Source: Lantana camara
Lineage: Eukaryota; Streptophyta; Magnoliopsida; Lamiales; Verbenaceae
Reading direction: 5' to 3'
NCBI GenBank assembly: GCA_037501455.1
Contig: CM074855.1
Location: 34,877,001 to 34,941,000, forward strand
DNA: 64,000 nt
Part shown: piece after piece, positions 36,018-47,355 of the stretch
Numbering within the stretch: the first letter of the stretch is position 1
Layout of the letters: each line of letters begins with the position of its first letter
Notes under the pieces: model-generated
The model's input: only the letters and a program-made list of their open reading frames with translations
The model's database searches: none
What the model was told of the DNA's origin: nothing
Position numbers and translations under genes: made by a program

Positions 36018-37906
36018 TGTTAGGAATAGTGCCCTTAAAGCAGATATTGTAAATAGTTTGCTTTACTGTTTCCTTATAAAATCACAAACAATCTTTGAAT
36101 TATAAATGAAATGATTTTGTTCATAGGCAATAACTTCTTTATGTGTTGTTTGACGTCTTGTTTGGGTTTGATTGTTTGTGCATGTTTAGAATTCCCCTAA
36201 TCCATAAGGTTGTTAAGAACTTTGTCATTATGGGAATGACACATGAAACAAGTTCTTAACTTAAGCAAGGATTAGAAATTACTCCAAGTCATTGAGTCCG
36301 ACAGACAGTGAGAGTGTCGACTTTGTCTCTGTTGAGACTTGCTTGTGTGATTGCGTCCTTCAAAAGGATCACCCAGTTTCGTGGTGGTGTAAAGTGCATA
36401 AGTTGATGCGTACGTAATACACAAGGGTGCTTGTTACTAGGACAAGTTCACTAAGGTATCCACCATGAGAACTTTCCTAAATCGGAAAGGATGTTTCCAG
36501 AAACCTCCAAATTAGGAAATATTTTGCAGGTCAATGACGTGATTAATAATCCTTATACTTGAGATTTTGTAATATCTCATATGAGCTAACTCTTTAATCT
36601 TTGATATAGACTCAAAAGAATATCGCCTTTAGACAACTGAATTCCGGTCTATGTGGGGATTGCACAAGTGGCATATGTAGAATGAGTAGAATCAATAAAT
36701 GGCGTACACTTGCTATGAGTAGATGATCTCTTACTTATTAAGTTGTTTGTAGTCCATTAATAAAATCCTTGGACAAGGTGGAAAAGATCAAAACATCAAG
36801 AAAATGGGATTTTCTTGGATTGAGATCTAAATGAATATGAAACGAAGTTAACTTTAAAGATCAAGATTATTAAGGCTCTAAGATTAATCTCATGTCTTAG
36901 ATCTTGATTGAGAGATAGGATGATAGGAGGATCTCATCTCACAGATTGTCATTGATTGAAAGGTTCTTCGATTCATTTCGTTATTCGACTAGGGGTCACA
37001 CACCCATTGCTAGATTACGGTAGTGTGATCTGTGAACTAATTAAATAAATAAGTGTACTAATTAATTAGTGTAACTGCTATTCGAATAATGAACCTAAAG
37101 GGTCACACACAAATGCCAGGGCACGAGGGTTTTGGTAGGAGGTCAATCAAATTAACCAAAACGATCAAAATACTTGATCTATGAAGCCACACATGCGTGG
37201 GCCCCATTTCACGTGAGTGACACGTGTGGCGTGAGCCACACATGTGAAAACTTAATTAATTAAATTATATTTATTTAATTTTGTGCTTTTAATTAATTAG
37301 GAATTAATCGTTAGGCGCAGTTCAAAATAATTAACCCAGTAAATATTTAATTAAGAATGAAGATATTTATTGAATTAGATATTTAATCTTACATTAGATA
37401 AGGTTGATGAGTCAAACTTCTAAAGGTTTGAGGAAAAAGATTTCTTGATAATAAGATAGGATCTTATTTTAAATAAAAGATATAATTTAATTAGTGAATT
37501 ATTGAGTAAGAAATCAAAAGCCACAAGGCTTAGAAAAGCCTCCTAGGGTTCAAACCATATAACTATAAATATAGGGGTTCGGGGTTCTTTGAGGGTTTTT
37601 TCACATCAAAATCTCTAGCCAAAACACAAGTCACAGAACTAACATTCTCAATGGTTTGATCGTGATCTAGGACTGGTGTAGATATGCTTTAGAGGATTCC
37701 TACTTTGGACTCTCAAGAAGAACCGTTCGAGGGACAATCCGCTTAAAGGGTGTTGATAGGCGAATTAAAATTACTTCACAAGAAAGTTTCAATTAATCGT
37801 AAGTTTCTTGAATCTTTCTAAAAGTTTTAAAACAAACATTGCAAGCAAACGATCCCTTTTGAAAAAATTTTAATTTTCCGCTGTTGTTACTCTGTGTTTT
37901 CCAACA
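36018..37906 (+). repeat. LTR-only insertion, family A, plus orientation
   Basis: It begins TGTTAGGAATAGTGCCC and ends TGTTTTCCAACA, with TG...CA ends and no coding capacity (1,889 bp). It is the same family as 4564-6380 but in the opposite orientation. Flanks are TTCTG (36,013-36,017) and TTCTT (37,907-37,911), a five-base duplication with one mismatch. It splits a copia RNase H reading frame. Interpreted as a solo LTR. Confidence 0.8.
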
Positions 37907-38010
37907 TTCTTTTATGCTTAGCCATGAAAACAACAACTGAACTGTCACAATGTATCTTTATTGGCCTGGAAACTTATACCCAATACCTTATGTTCTCAAT
38001 TCAATAACTT
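37907..38010 (-). pseudogene. Copia RNase H (part 1 of 2)
   Basis: The minus frame reads RPIKIHCDSSVVVFMAKHK, corresponding to the PIxIYCDNxAAIxxAKN segment of copia RNase H. The LTR inserted directly after it, and coding resumes at 36,017. Nothing of the upstream RT is visible to the right. Confidence 0.7.
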
Positions 38011-40403
38011 ATTTTAAAAACTGAGTACCTTAATATTCTTATATTAACATTTTTATGTGAATCTCTCTCTTCCCGTCTCTGAGGCCGTTGCTTCCCTCTA
38101 TCTTTTTCGTCTCTCAACTAAATCTTCTCCATCTTTTCGTCTCTCCACTAAATCTTCTCCCTCCACTAAATCTTCTCCATATTTGTCTGTCCAATAAATC
38201 TTCTCCGTCTCGGTTCTCTTTTACTCTCTTTGTCGTCTTTGAGAAAAAATTTTGACACAAAAATTCTCTTTCTTTGTGTTGGAAGTGAAACCGCAATAGT
38301 GGGGTGACGTGGGTTTTTATAATTTTCTCTTAGGGATAATAGAGTAATTTTATTTAAAATAGAGTTTGAATAAAAATTTAGTAATTTCAAACGTGTAGTT
38401 AGTACTAAGATTTTTGATAGGGGAGATAACTAAAATTGAGTGCGGATAAGTGATAATTATTAATGATTATAGCTAGAATTAATTAGTTAATAGTTTACTT
38501 AACAATATTTTTTGTATTAATTTTATTTTTAAATATTTAAGTAATCAGATATCAAAAAAAGCTCTGATTTGGATCTTTCACAAACCAGATTCCTTAATTA
38601 GTAATTACAAAGCCGGCCAATTTATTTTGAATAAAACCATAGTGGACATTTGTGATCGAACTTGATCAATCGGCCAAATTTTTTATCACTCTAATATATA
38701 AAAATTTAGATCGAATTCAAATTAAAATTCGATCTAGTTAACAACCTTAGATTATATTTACTAATGCAATTCCAAGATTTTGGGCCAATAGTATACTATC
38801 TAGATTTCTCTTCTTATCCTATGGCCCATGGGGCTCCCTTTGCTCTTATGTAAGCCCCATATATTTCTATCATTCTAGGTTAGACCATCCACTGGTTTAT
38901 TGGCCCATTTCATGTTATTACATCAATAACTATCCTATGAGGGAGTAAAGCAAATATTTCCTGTCATAAAGTGGTTTTTTTTTTTTTTTTTTTAACATCA
39001 TCCGGTGGTGTATTTTAACCGTTCAATATCATATTAATCTAACTAGAAGAGTTTGAATTTAAGAATAATTTGTGGCGAAAGGAGTCGGGTTTTTTAATTC
39101 AAGAAAAAAAAATCGCTCGGGAAGAAAAACGATTTGAAATTCTCATATATGTGTAGCGTTTATAAACATGTATAGTTCTCACATTTTTTTTAATGGTGAA
39201 TTTGGAAGGAAGTCCTTGAAGGACCAAATGCATATTATTCTGCAATTAAAATTGTGAAAGTGCAAGACCAAATATATTTTGTGTGACCATATGTATTAAA
39301 AATAGTAAATTACAAGACTAAAGTTGGTAAGTGACATTTGTAGGACACGTACGATTGAAATAAGCATGATTAAAAATACAAATTTTCCTTAAAGAATATT
39401 CTATGTATGAAAATAAATTTATACAAGAATGCAACATGTTCATTTGCAATGGGCATGCCACTAGTGTATTAAAACGCATATCTTTTATGACAAGACAAAA
39501 TTGGAATTAATGTAGATCAAATTCATTTATACTAATAAAGATTATATTTCGTAACACTTTAGTAATACTTAAAGTGGTCAAGAATAATAAACTTATCATA
39601 CATAAAATATTAGTTCTTATATGATTAATTACATATATAAATATAAAAAAGTTCAGAATAAAATCTTATATACGTACACAACTTAAAGTAAAAGCTTAGC
39701 AGCTGCGTGCATGGCTTATTTTTAAGCAAAACTTATTATTTTCTGACAAAACCATGTGTTTTTCCTATTTCTTTGACCATTCTTCAGAGTGACACTCACA
39801 TCATCGGATCCTTCAATTACTCATAAAACTTGGATTAACTTTTCAATGAAGTTTTACTTTAATGTTAAGAGGATTCTGCATTAAGACAGAAATTTCAAAC
39901 CAAGCATGTTAATTGTTATATAAAATGTGAATTACTTTGGGTTTGTAGACGATCATTTAATTATAAGTTCTGATCTGACACCAATCGGAGGGATGATTCA
40001 AGTGAATAAAAGTTTGAATTCACCTAAAATAAGATTTTAGGTTCGAAAAACTACGTTCCGAGAGGTCCCTGTAAAAAGCATTTTCACTACCTCATGAGAT
40101 TAATCCTTTACTCAATTGGATGGGGAAAAGTTTTGAGCGATAAAAAAATAATAATTATAAGCTCTTGACCCCTCCAAAAAAAATTTAATGGGCATCCTGC
40201 GACAATTCTTGATCTTATTTATTGCATAGAAGAATAATTATGCTTATTCTTGAGCTAAATCATGTTGTTGCTTGAAGAATAATTATGTCTCAATAGTCAT
40301 TACTTAGCTTATTTGTGAAAATAAAGTCTATAATACAAATTCGTATGTTTTGCTTCTAGTCATATATCTAGTTGCCAAAATTAATTAATTAATTAATTAT
40401 ATA

Positions 40404-40439
<36 letters not shown>

Positions 40440-41423
40440 TATATATATATATGTATGTATGTATATATACAGAGAATATGCATATGTTTATAAATTATTG
40501 ATCGTGAATAAATCTCAGACCCAGTATTGTGGCGGAGGTTTTGATACCGGTTGCTCGTAACTCCGTAACTTTTAAATTACACGAACATACGTATATATAT
40601 GTAGGTTAAGAATGAGATTAAACAAGAGTTGTCTTCTGAAAGGAAAAGAAAAACAATAAACAATTAGCCTATAATTTATAGGAACAAAAGATATTCGTGA
40701 CGACTGACGAGTAGTAGTTAATGTGTTGGCTAAAGAAAGAAGAAACTAATTAAAAATGAATAGAGAGCATATATAGCGGTTCACGTGAATTACTTCATCA
40801 TTTGCACAGCAAACTAGGTCTCCTATTTATAAATTAATGAGCGGTTATAAACATATTATTATTATATATATTGCCAGGAACCAACGTTTTCTTTTATGTA
40901 CCAAAATACGTTATTCAATGCAAGGGTTTTCAATGAATAAATAGGTATGATATTATGGGTTGAATTCTGACTTTAATTAATTATAGGACAATTTTAAAAT
41001 TTTTGAATAATTATTTTGACTCAGTAAATTCAATGAGTTAGTTGGTTAATATGACAAAATTATGACTACTATACACACTATGTTAAACCAAAATACCATC
41101 ACCTGGACCAAAAAAAAAAAAAAAAAAAAAAAAAAACCAAAATACCATGGATTATATATGATTGTGTCAAATGCAATGTTAGGCTACAACCATTCAGAAT
41201 TTGTTATATGTGGATTTATATCGAGCGTTATGGTTCGGGTTTTTGATATACTTGTGCAGGACCCTATGGTCCGATGGTCCAGGGTCTTTTTGGTAGGATG
41301 AACACTTTGTTAAAACATTAAATTGAGTTGGAGAGAGCCAATTTTTGTTTTCGACGCTCAAATCAATAAATCTTATATAAAGATCTAAATGGATTAGTGA
41401 GAGAAGTAGTTAGAATCGTTTAC
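38011..41423. other. Intergenic, AT-rich, with simple repeats
   Basis: No gene recognised in 3.4 kb. An imperfect short repeat built on CACTAAATCTTCTCC occurs four times at 38,115-38,210. Homopolymer runs include T (38,967-38,991) and A (41,109-41,136). A compound (TA)n(TATG)n microsatellite lies at 40,382-40,470. None of the small open frames (for example 38,114-38,390) has a domain. Confidence 0.65.
40382..40470. repeat. Compound AATT/TA/TATG microsatellite
   Basis: AATTAATTAATTAAT, then TA repeats, TATG repeats, TA repeats and TATG repeats again. Confidence 0.95.
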
Positions 41424-42530
41424 CCTTTTTTTTTTTTTTTGGTGCTAACAGAAGAAACACCCAGAGCCAAACTAACTGATCATCTTCCTCACGTACTCCT
41501 CCGGGGGCGAATCCCAGACTACCATGTCTTCCTTCAACTGGTGCCCCATCTTCGCAAGGCTATCCGCAGCCTCGTTCCTCTCCCTGAAAATATGATTGAT
41601 GTGGGCTTCCCAAGGCAGACGTAGCGACAAACGACAGTCAACGACAATGTTTCTAAGCGGATGATCTTCAATATCATCCCGAGTGACCCAGTTAAGCACA
41701 ATCTCCGAGTCAATCTCGACTACGACCCTCGGAAAACGCCTCTCCCACGCGAGTTCAAGACCTTTACGCAGGCCAAGGAGCTCCGCCAAATTAATGGATA
41801 TTTCCCCAAGCTTCATCGCATAACCCAACATCCACGTCCCTTCTTCGTTTCTGATAATTCCCCCAGCCGCCGCACGGTTGGTATGGGCGTAGAGACTTCC
41901 ATCAGTATTTAACTTGACCCAACCCACATTGGGCTTGATCCAAGTCATATCCTCCCTAGCGTTTCGCTTCTGCTGTATCGCGGCTCCCCAAATCTGAACC
42001 ATCTCAGCACAAAGTGATCTGATATTATTAACCGTAACCCAGACAGGTTCACGGATGTGCTGGTATTCATTCTTATTCCGCGCCTTCCAGATGTTCCAGA
42101 CGCAAGCCAAGCAAACCACCCACCATGGCCATCTAGGGTCCAGCATGTGTTTGTGTTCTGTGCTAACCATTTTTTCCAGCCAGTTAGCCTCAGTCCAAGA
42201 GCCGAAGACCTGCCAGCTAGCCGGCGTAACCACCGCGGTCCAGATCCACAAGGCATGAATGCACCCCTTGAGAACATGCTCGATATCCTCTCTCCCCGCC
42301 TGACAGCGGTTACATTGATCCGACGTACCAAAGTGGCGGTCGTGTCGCAATGCATTTGTGAGAAGACTGTTATGTTTGCACAACCAGAGGAAAATTTTGA
42401 TTTTTTGAGGACAAGGAATTTTCCACAGTTTCCTCCAAGTGTTGTCACCCGTGGGGGTACTCTGAGTCAGCCATTTATAGGCTGAGTTACACATAAACTT
42501 TCCCGTTGTCGTGGCCCTCCAAATATGACA
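41424..42530 (-). mobile_element. 5'-truncated LINE insertion with poly-A tail
   Basis: On the minus strand the sequence runs from about 42,530 (HIWRATTTGKFMCNSAYKWL, the segment before zf-RVT) through a long open frame. It ends in an A-run of about 16 (T-run at 41,425-41,440 on plus). Truncation at the 5' side and a poly-A 3' end are the hallmarks of target-primed reverse transcription. A clear target duplication was not found; AGTTAG occurs at both sides but is short. Confidence 0.75.
41472..42494 (-). CDS. LINE ORF2 C-terminus: zf-RVT plus RNase H, 340 codons open
   Basis: The frame opens at the first Met of a truncated ORF2 and stays open to a stop near the A-tail. Residues about 20-90 match the zf-RVT domain (TWRKLWKIPCPQKIKIFLWLC...CNRCQAGREDIEHVLKGC). 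Residues about 195-320 match an RVT_3-type RNase H. All acidic residues are apparently present: Asp in KLNTDGSL, Glu in AELLGLRKGLE, Asp in VVEIDSEIVL and Asp in NEAADSLAK. RT and endonuclease are absent, so it cannot mobilise itself. Whether it is expressed or is simply a young dead copy is unknown; I favour the latter. Confidence 0.75.
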   Translation of the reverse strand: MCNSAYKWLTQSTPTGDNTWRKLWKIPCPQKIKIFLWLCKHNSLLTNALRHDRHFGTSDQCNRCQAGREDIEHVLKGCIHALWIWTAVVTPASWQVFGSWTEANWLEKMVSTEHKHMLDPRWPWWVVCLACVWNIWKARNKNEYQHIREPVWVTVNNIRSLCAEMVQIWGAAIQQKRNAREDMTWIKPNVGWVKLNTDGSLYAHTNRAAAGGIIRNEEGTWMLGYAMKLGEISINLAELLGLRKGLELAWERRFPRVVVEIDSEIVLNWVTRDDIEDHPLRNIVVDCRLSLRLPWEAHINHIFRERNEAADSLAKMGHQLKEDMVVWDSPPEEYVRKMIS

Positions 42531-42534
42531 AGTT

Positions 42535-44169
42535 AGTACTGTAGCATTTATATGAGGATATCAAGAGCATCTTCAAGTAATTTGGCACTAATAGGGTGTC
42601 TGATGAGATCAGCCCTAAACATTTGGCCTAATGAGAAAATTCTAAAATGTGGGATCACATCAATGCTACTGTAGTAATACAGTGGTAGTAAATGAATAAT
42701 ATCCCAAAATGTGGGATCATATCGGAACTATTGTAATAGTTTAGTGAATATTACATCAGAGCGTCAGTACGAATACTAAATGCTTGTGGATCAATATCCA
42801 TCGGAGGCTCAATGTGATCTTATGCCCTCTAAATGGGCTTCCAAGTGGGGCATCGATTGAAAAACAATATCAACCCTCATGCGATGCCCATCTACTTGGA
42901 GTCAATGTCATGCGGCGTCTTTTGATTGAGTTTGGAAATATAGACGTGGCACTTTTAGATCAGGTCACTTCAATACTTTCTTGAAATTTCTAAGTTTGGT
43001 ATTATAATTTAACAATTTTGTTTTCTGTTCTGCGTTAAGTGGAGTTCAAAAGTAAGAGAAACTACAGGCAAGAAAAAAGTAAGAGAAACTACGTGTACAA
43101 AATATTTTAGTGGATGCATTAGGTTATAATTATTGTACGTGTTAACTCATAATTAATGTATATATATATTTATTTTAAAAATCAAACTATATACAAAATA
43201 GTAAAAATAAAAACATATACAACTAATCAAGAAAATTAAGAAAAATATAAAAGATTGAGTTTGGGACGCCCCCACCAAGCCCCAATTCCCCCATCTTTGG
43301 CTGTCACAGTCCAAAATATTCGTCAGAAAAAAGTAGTATTTTTCAGTACAACATATATATATATATATATATGTATATATGCAAGTATGTATCTATTTAG
43401 GGTTTCGTTTGCTGTATTCCATTATCGTAGAAATTTATTTTGTGAAAATTAAGAAAAATACCTCTAACTCACATAGGAATTCTGGAAAAGAGAACAGAAC
43501 AAATTTGACGAATACATATATCATAACGTATATATACTATTACATTTATAAATACGTGATTGAGTATGGTCTGCAGACATAACTCCCATAACTGCTACCA
43601 CGTTATGCCATTTACATTTCACAATAAACTATATAATATATTCAATTCTATATATAAATTACTAGAAGAAATTAAATGCCATGAAAAAAATAGAGAAAAA
43701 TGAACGTGGTATTATTATCGTATATATATGCTTCAATAATTCCTTTACAATTAATCGAATCAGTAAAAATCGAAATTAATGTCATGTACAAAAGGTGGCC
43801 TCATCGTCCAATCCTCCCCTTCATTTCTGCAGAAGCAAATTGCATGAACCTTGTTGACTCAACTCCGATCCGAACTCGGGACGACTCGGTGGCAACTCGC
43901 CCACCTTCTCTGCCATCTCCATCACATTCCCCGGAGCAGGCATCACTCAGCTCATTGACTCAGTGACTCACCACCCCCCACTCCAAATGACAATTTACGT
44001 ACAACAATCACAAAAAAGGGAAACAAAAATGGAAGAAAAAGAAAAACCGAAACCCATGACTCATCCACACCAAAAGGTCAAAAACCCACCTCCATGAGCC
44101 GCCTGCATTTCACCGTGTGGGTGTAGTTAACTCGAGCGAGTCAACCCGGGTCAAAATTCTCCGAGTTAA
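42535..44169. other. Intergenic region downstream of the SAUR gene
   Basis: No second gene is supported. A sequence AAATGTGGGATCA appears twice (about 42,645 and 42,706), part of a short direct repeat. (TA)n lies at 43,350-43,374. The open frame 43,700-43,966 has no domain. The stretch 43,960-44,170 is the likely SAUR 3' UTR and flank. Confidence 0.5.
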
Positions 44170-44616
44170 TCACCAAACCGACTTATCGGAGACTCCATTC
44201 AGAAGCGGCCGCGAATCGCCCCAAAACTCAAGGTTGTTTCTGAATCCAACGCTGCAGTACCTCTGAAAATCCTCAAAGCTCATAAACCTGCCCGAGTTAC
44301 TCATATTCGACTCAGTCCTCCCCAAATACCGAAGAATTTCCTCAAACAACGATTCATCGCAGGGAATCGCCAAGGGCCCTGTATTACTGAACCCATACTC
44401 TTCCTCAGCCTGCACCAACAGCTTCCTAAACACAGGATGATTCAGGTACGTCGCCCGTACAACGAATCTCCGGCAGCTGGAACCCACCGTCACCGCCACG
44501 TGCCCCGCCGGAACATCGGAGGGCGCTCGCCTCGCCGTCGCCGCCGCCTTCTTCCGCCAGCGTCGGAGCATCTGGCGGAGGCGGACAATGTGGCGGATTT
44601 TGCTGCACGCAGACAT
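44170..44616 (-). CDS. SAUR: SAUR family protein (auxin-inducible, PF02519)
   Basis: A single-exon gene. I choose the ATG at 44,616 (MSACSKIRHIVRLRQMLRRWRKKAAA) because SAUR proteins of this clade start just there, giving 148 residues. The upstream in-frame ATG at 44,670 adds 18 unconserved residues. The SAUR core follows: PSDVPAGHVAVTVGSSCRRFVVRATYLNHPVFRKLLVQAEEEYGF, then GPLAIPCDESLFEEILRYLGR. The basic N-terminus and a C-terminal extension (SFEDFQRYCSVGFRNN) fit the longer SAUR subgroup. Family members inhibit PP2C-D phosphatases and so activate plasma-membrane H+-ATPases in cell expansion; for this gene that is inference. It stands alone, not in the tandem arrays common for SAURs, and is surrounded by transposons. 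Confidence 0.93.
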   Translation of the reverse strand: MSACSKIRHIVRLRQMLRRWRKKAAATARRAPSDVPAGHVAVTVGSSCRRFVVRATYLNHPVFRKLLVQAEEEYGFSNTGPLAIPCDESLFEEILRYLGRTESNMSNSGRFMSFEDFQRYCSVGFRNNLEFWGDSRPLLNGVSDKSVW

Positions 44617-44675
44617 TTTTTGATTTCTCTCTCGTTTGTTGGAGAAGATTGATTGAATCTTGGTTTGCAATTACA

Positions 44676-44681
44676 GAGACA
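44676..44681 (-). promoter_or_regulatory. TGTCTC auxin-response core in the SAUR leader
   Basis: GAGACA on plus is TGTCTC on the gene strand, 60 bp upstream of the ATG and downstream of the TATA box. It is a six-base match and so weak alone, but it fits an auxin-inducible gene. Confidence 0.4.
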
Positions 44682-44750
44682 ATTGTTGCTTTGTGTTTGA
44701 GAGTGAAAATGCGAAAGTGAAGGGGATTGAATGATGTGAGAGAGTGGGGG

Positions 44751-44760
44751 TTATATAGTG
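44751..44760 (-). promoter_or_regulatory. TATA box of the SAUR gene
   Basis: The gene strand reads CACTATATAACC, 135-144 bp upstream of the chosen ATG. This predicts transcription start near 44,720-44,730 and a leader of about 110 nt. Confidence 0.7.
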
Positions 44761-45913
44761 ATGGGCATGAAGAATATGCCCTTGGTTTTGGAGTTAATTA
44801 CGAAATTGGAAACGGATTGTGATTGGATAATGCGAAAGATTCTAAATTGATAGCGGTAAATGCTGCGGCATGATATGTGGGATGGGACAGATGGGAGTAC
44901 CATTATCGAGTACGGTAATTGTTTTTAATCAATAACTAATATTTATTTAAGGGGCATAAGATTTAATTATTAATTAGGAACTATTTGATTATAATAATAA
45001 TAGAGGAAAACATAATACCCTAAACTATGATCATATTTGTAATTAATTATTTGAATTTTAAAATGCGAGTAATTATCTTGTTATCTGAACTTTGCAAGTC
45101 TTAGATGACCACCTTAGATTGTTTGTATTCATTTTTGGTCGGAAATTTTCCTTTACATCAATTATTTTTGATAAAAAAATAAGCCTTAAAACGAGATGAG
45201 ATATTGATCTGAGAAATTTAATAGTAACTGAAAATTTAGATAAATAATTTTACAAATTTAACCATAGTCTGAGAGATAATTATTTTGGGGGAAAAAAAAA
45301 TTGTCATTCAAATTTTGTCTGTTTCGGCAATTTACCATCCCAGTAAATTTTTATTACAAACCATCATCCAATCTTTGCATTTATAACATACCACTATCTA
45401 AACTTTTTTTTTTTTTTTTTTTTGTGTGGTTTTGGTGAAAATGACGTGTATGTTTTATAAATATGTCACGTGTCATATTTTTTTTAACCAAAATCACAAA
45501 AAATAAGTTTAGAAGACGATAATCGATATATTATAAATGCAAAGATTATATGGTAATTTGCAATGAAAATTTGTTTGAATGGTAAATTGTAAAAACGCGC
45601 AAATTTCGAATCATAAGAAATCTTTTTTCCATTTGTTTTTACATCTAAGTAATAATATAGTAATGTCTATATACCATGAAACTATGTGAAGAAAACTTAA
45701 TTTGTTTGCGGAAATTTATTGATAAATATTTGAGGGGTGTGAGAGAATTAGTTTTTAATTGATAACATTGGAATTAAGAACTTTATTTTAATTTTAATTT
45801 ACGACAAATTTATTTGGCTTGCTTTTGGTACATTCTTTATTGCAATGAATTTTAGGGTTTCGAGCTCACACTTATTTTTTAAAGTTATTTGTTCTATGCT
45901 ATAATTGGAGAGT
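44761..45913. other. AT-rich upstream region of the SAUR gene
   Basis: No gene recognised. Long T-run at about 45,404-45,423. It presumably contains the distal SAUR promoter. Confidence 0.5.
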
Positions 45914-45921
45914 CTTTTAAG

Positions 45922-46069
45922 CTATGTTGCACGGACACGGACACGGACACGGCGACACGGATTTTTTTGTGAATTTCCACGTGAGAAGTGTCGGGCACGT
46001 GTGTCCGACACGACACGACATGACACGACACGGCAAAATGATATTTTTAGAAGTGTCCGTGCATTAGAG
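45922..46069. mobile_element. 148-bp MITE with 8-bp target duplication
   Basis: The ends are CTATGTTGCACGGACAC (45,922-45,938) and, inverted, CTCTAATGCACGGACAC (46,069-46,053): 17 bp with three mismatches. CTTTTAAG flanks it on both sides (45,914-45,921 and 46,070-46,077). The interior is built from GGACAC and CGACA repeats in both orientations (GGACACGGACACGG..., ACACGACACGACATGACACG). An 8-bp duplication suggests the hAT superfamily. Confidence 0.8.
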
Positions 46070-46314
46070 CTTTTAAGATACTTTAGCTAATTAATCTTTC
46101 ATTAAGATCCAAACTTTTTTATTCCTTTATTCTAAACAATGTGTTTCAAATTTCACAATTGGTTTCTACCTTCTATTTTGGCTTTGTTTTGTTCCTGTGG
46201 TTCAGGAAATTAACAAGAAAATTAAAATTCTAATTTGATATTTCAATTTCTATTTTATTTATATACATACATCATGTATATCTCATTAAAATCAAATAAA
46301 ATAATTATAATATA

Positions 46315-46909
46315 TGTGATCGTGCCAAAATCTCCGCTTGATGATCGATCGAGAGATCCGACGCAGTCACTCTATTTGTTGATGGGGGAAACGGCCGCCT
46401 GACTGCTCGAATTCTACAAAGGACGACAAACGTGAGCTCCGAGGCCAACTCGGGGAAGATGGGTGTGAGACCCGGGTTGGCACTCCGACGCTCAAGTCAA
46501 GATCGGCAAGGATGACCGAAAAGATTGAGTGGTGAAAAGTGTTAGGTGGAAAAACTTACCGTGCAATAAATGAGGAGGGGGTATTTATACAGAGAGGAAA
46601 GAGAAATTACCGCCTCGACGTGGTGGCGCGGGGAGCTGACAGGTGCCCCATTAAGGCTGTGCATTAAATGCTCGGTCGGCCACTACGCTAGTGGAATAGT
46701 GCGCTGGTCAATCGGAGATTAGGGGTCGATCGAAACGGTTCGGTTGGTTCGAACATTTAGGTCGATATTCCTGTGCGGTAATTCTCGCGGGGTAAATGAG
46801 CCTCTGAGTGGGACGGTCGAAGGGTGATCTCCGAGTGAGAACTGACCTCCGATCATGCACGTGGGGCAAGGTGATTGGCTTAGATCGACAGCGGGTACGT
46901 GCCACGTCA
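46315..46909 (-). repeat. 3' LTR of the Tat element
   Basis: On minus it starts TGACGTGGCACG (at 46,909) and ends GGCACGATCACA (at 46,315), 595 bp. A purine tract (GTTTCGGGGGGCTTA on minus) lies directly inside the start. Ends match the Tat-type LTR at 31,998-32,903. A minus-strand TATAAATA at 46,582-46,589 is the probable LTR promoter. A possible target duplication (ATATA at 46,310-46,314) cannot be checked because the other LTR is not in the window. Confidence 0.65.
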
Positions 46910-47041
46910 TAAGCCCCCCGAAACGTCATCTGCTAGGGCTGACGTGGCAGTGGCGTTTCAAATCCCAAGAGTGGGACCCGCTGCAATCATTACGCCGTTT
47001 CATCTTCTCGATTCCCGCCCATTTTTTATCTCTATAAATAG
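46858..47041 (+). promoter_or_regulatory. Putative promoter of the antisense ORF
   Basis: CTATAAATAG at 47,032-47,041 is a good plant TATA box pointing into the antisense ORF. Upstream are a G-box CACGTG (46,858-46,863) and a perfect 10-bp inverted pair, TGCCACGTCA (46,900-46,909) and TGACGTGGCA (46,940-46,949), both with ACGT cores. The left member is the very start of the LTR. Function is inferred from motif positions only. Confidence 0.5.
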
Positions 47042-47355
47042 TTCCCTCTGTAAATCCATTTGTTACCTTTGCGAAAGAGAATTGAAGAGAGTTTCGAGCC
47101 ATTCTCGATCGATAAAGAGTCCTTTGTGTGTCGAATTTCGGGGTCGCTCGCTTTAGAAGAGGACTGTTCGAATCTTCGGAAAACAAAAAGGTAATATTTC
47201 CGATCTGTTGTTCGATTTTCTTTCTCTGTGCTTTTTATTTTTGTTTCCGATTGCTTCGAGGGAGAGGTGTACCACTTCCCTCTTCGAAGGCTTCCTCTCC
47301 CTCGATTTGTTCGTATCCGAGCTACACCATAAAAACGAGGTTTTTGTCCTGTAGG

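Noticed and set aside
42560..42780. Possible MITE starting near AGAGCATCTTCAAG
   Set aside because: The start resembles known MITE ends but no inverted partner or target duplication was found.
43700..43966. 88-codon open frame near the SAUR gene
   Set aside because: No domain or promoter; Ser/Pro-rich tail looks like random translation.
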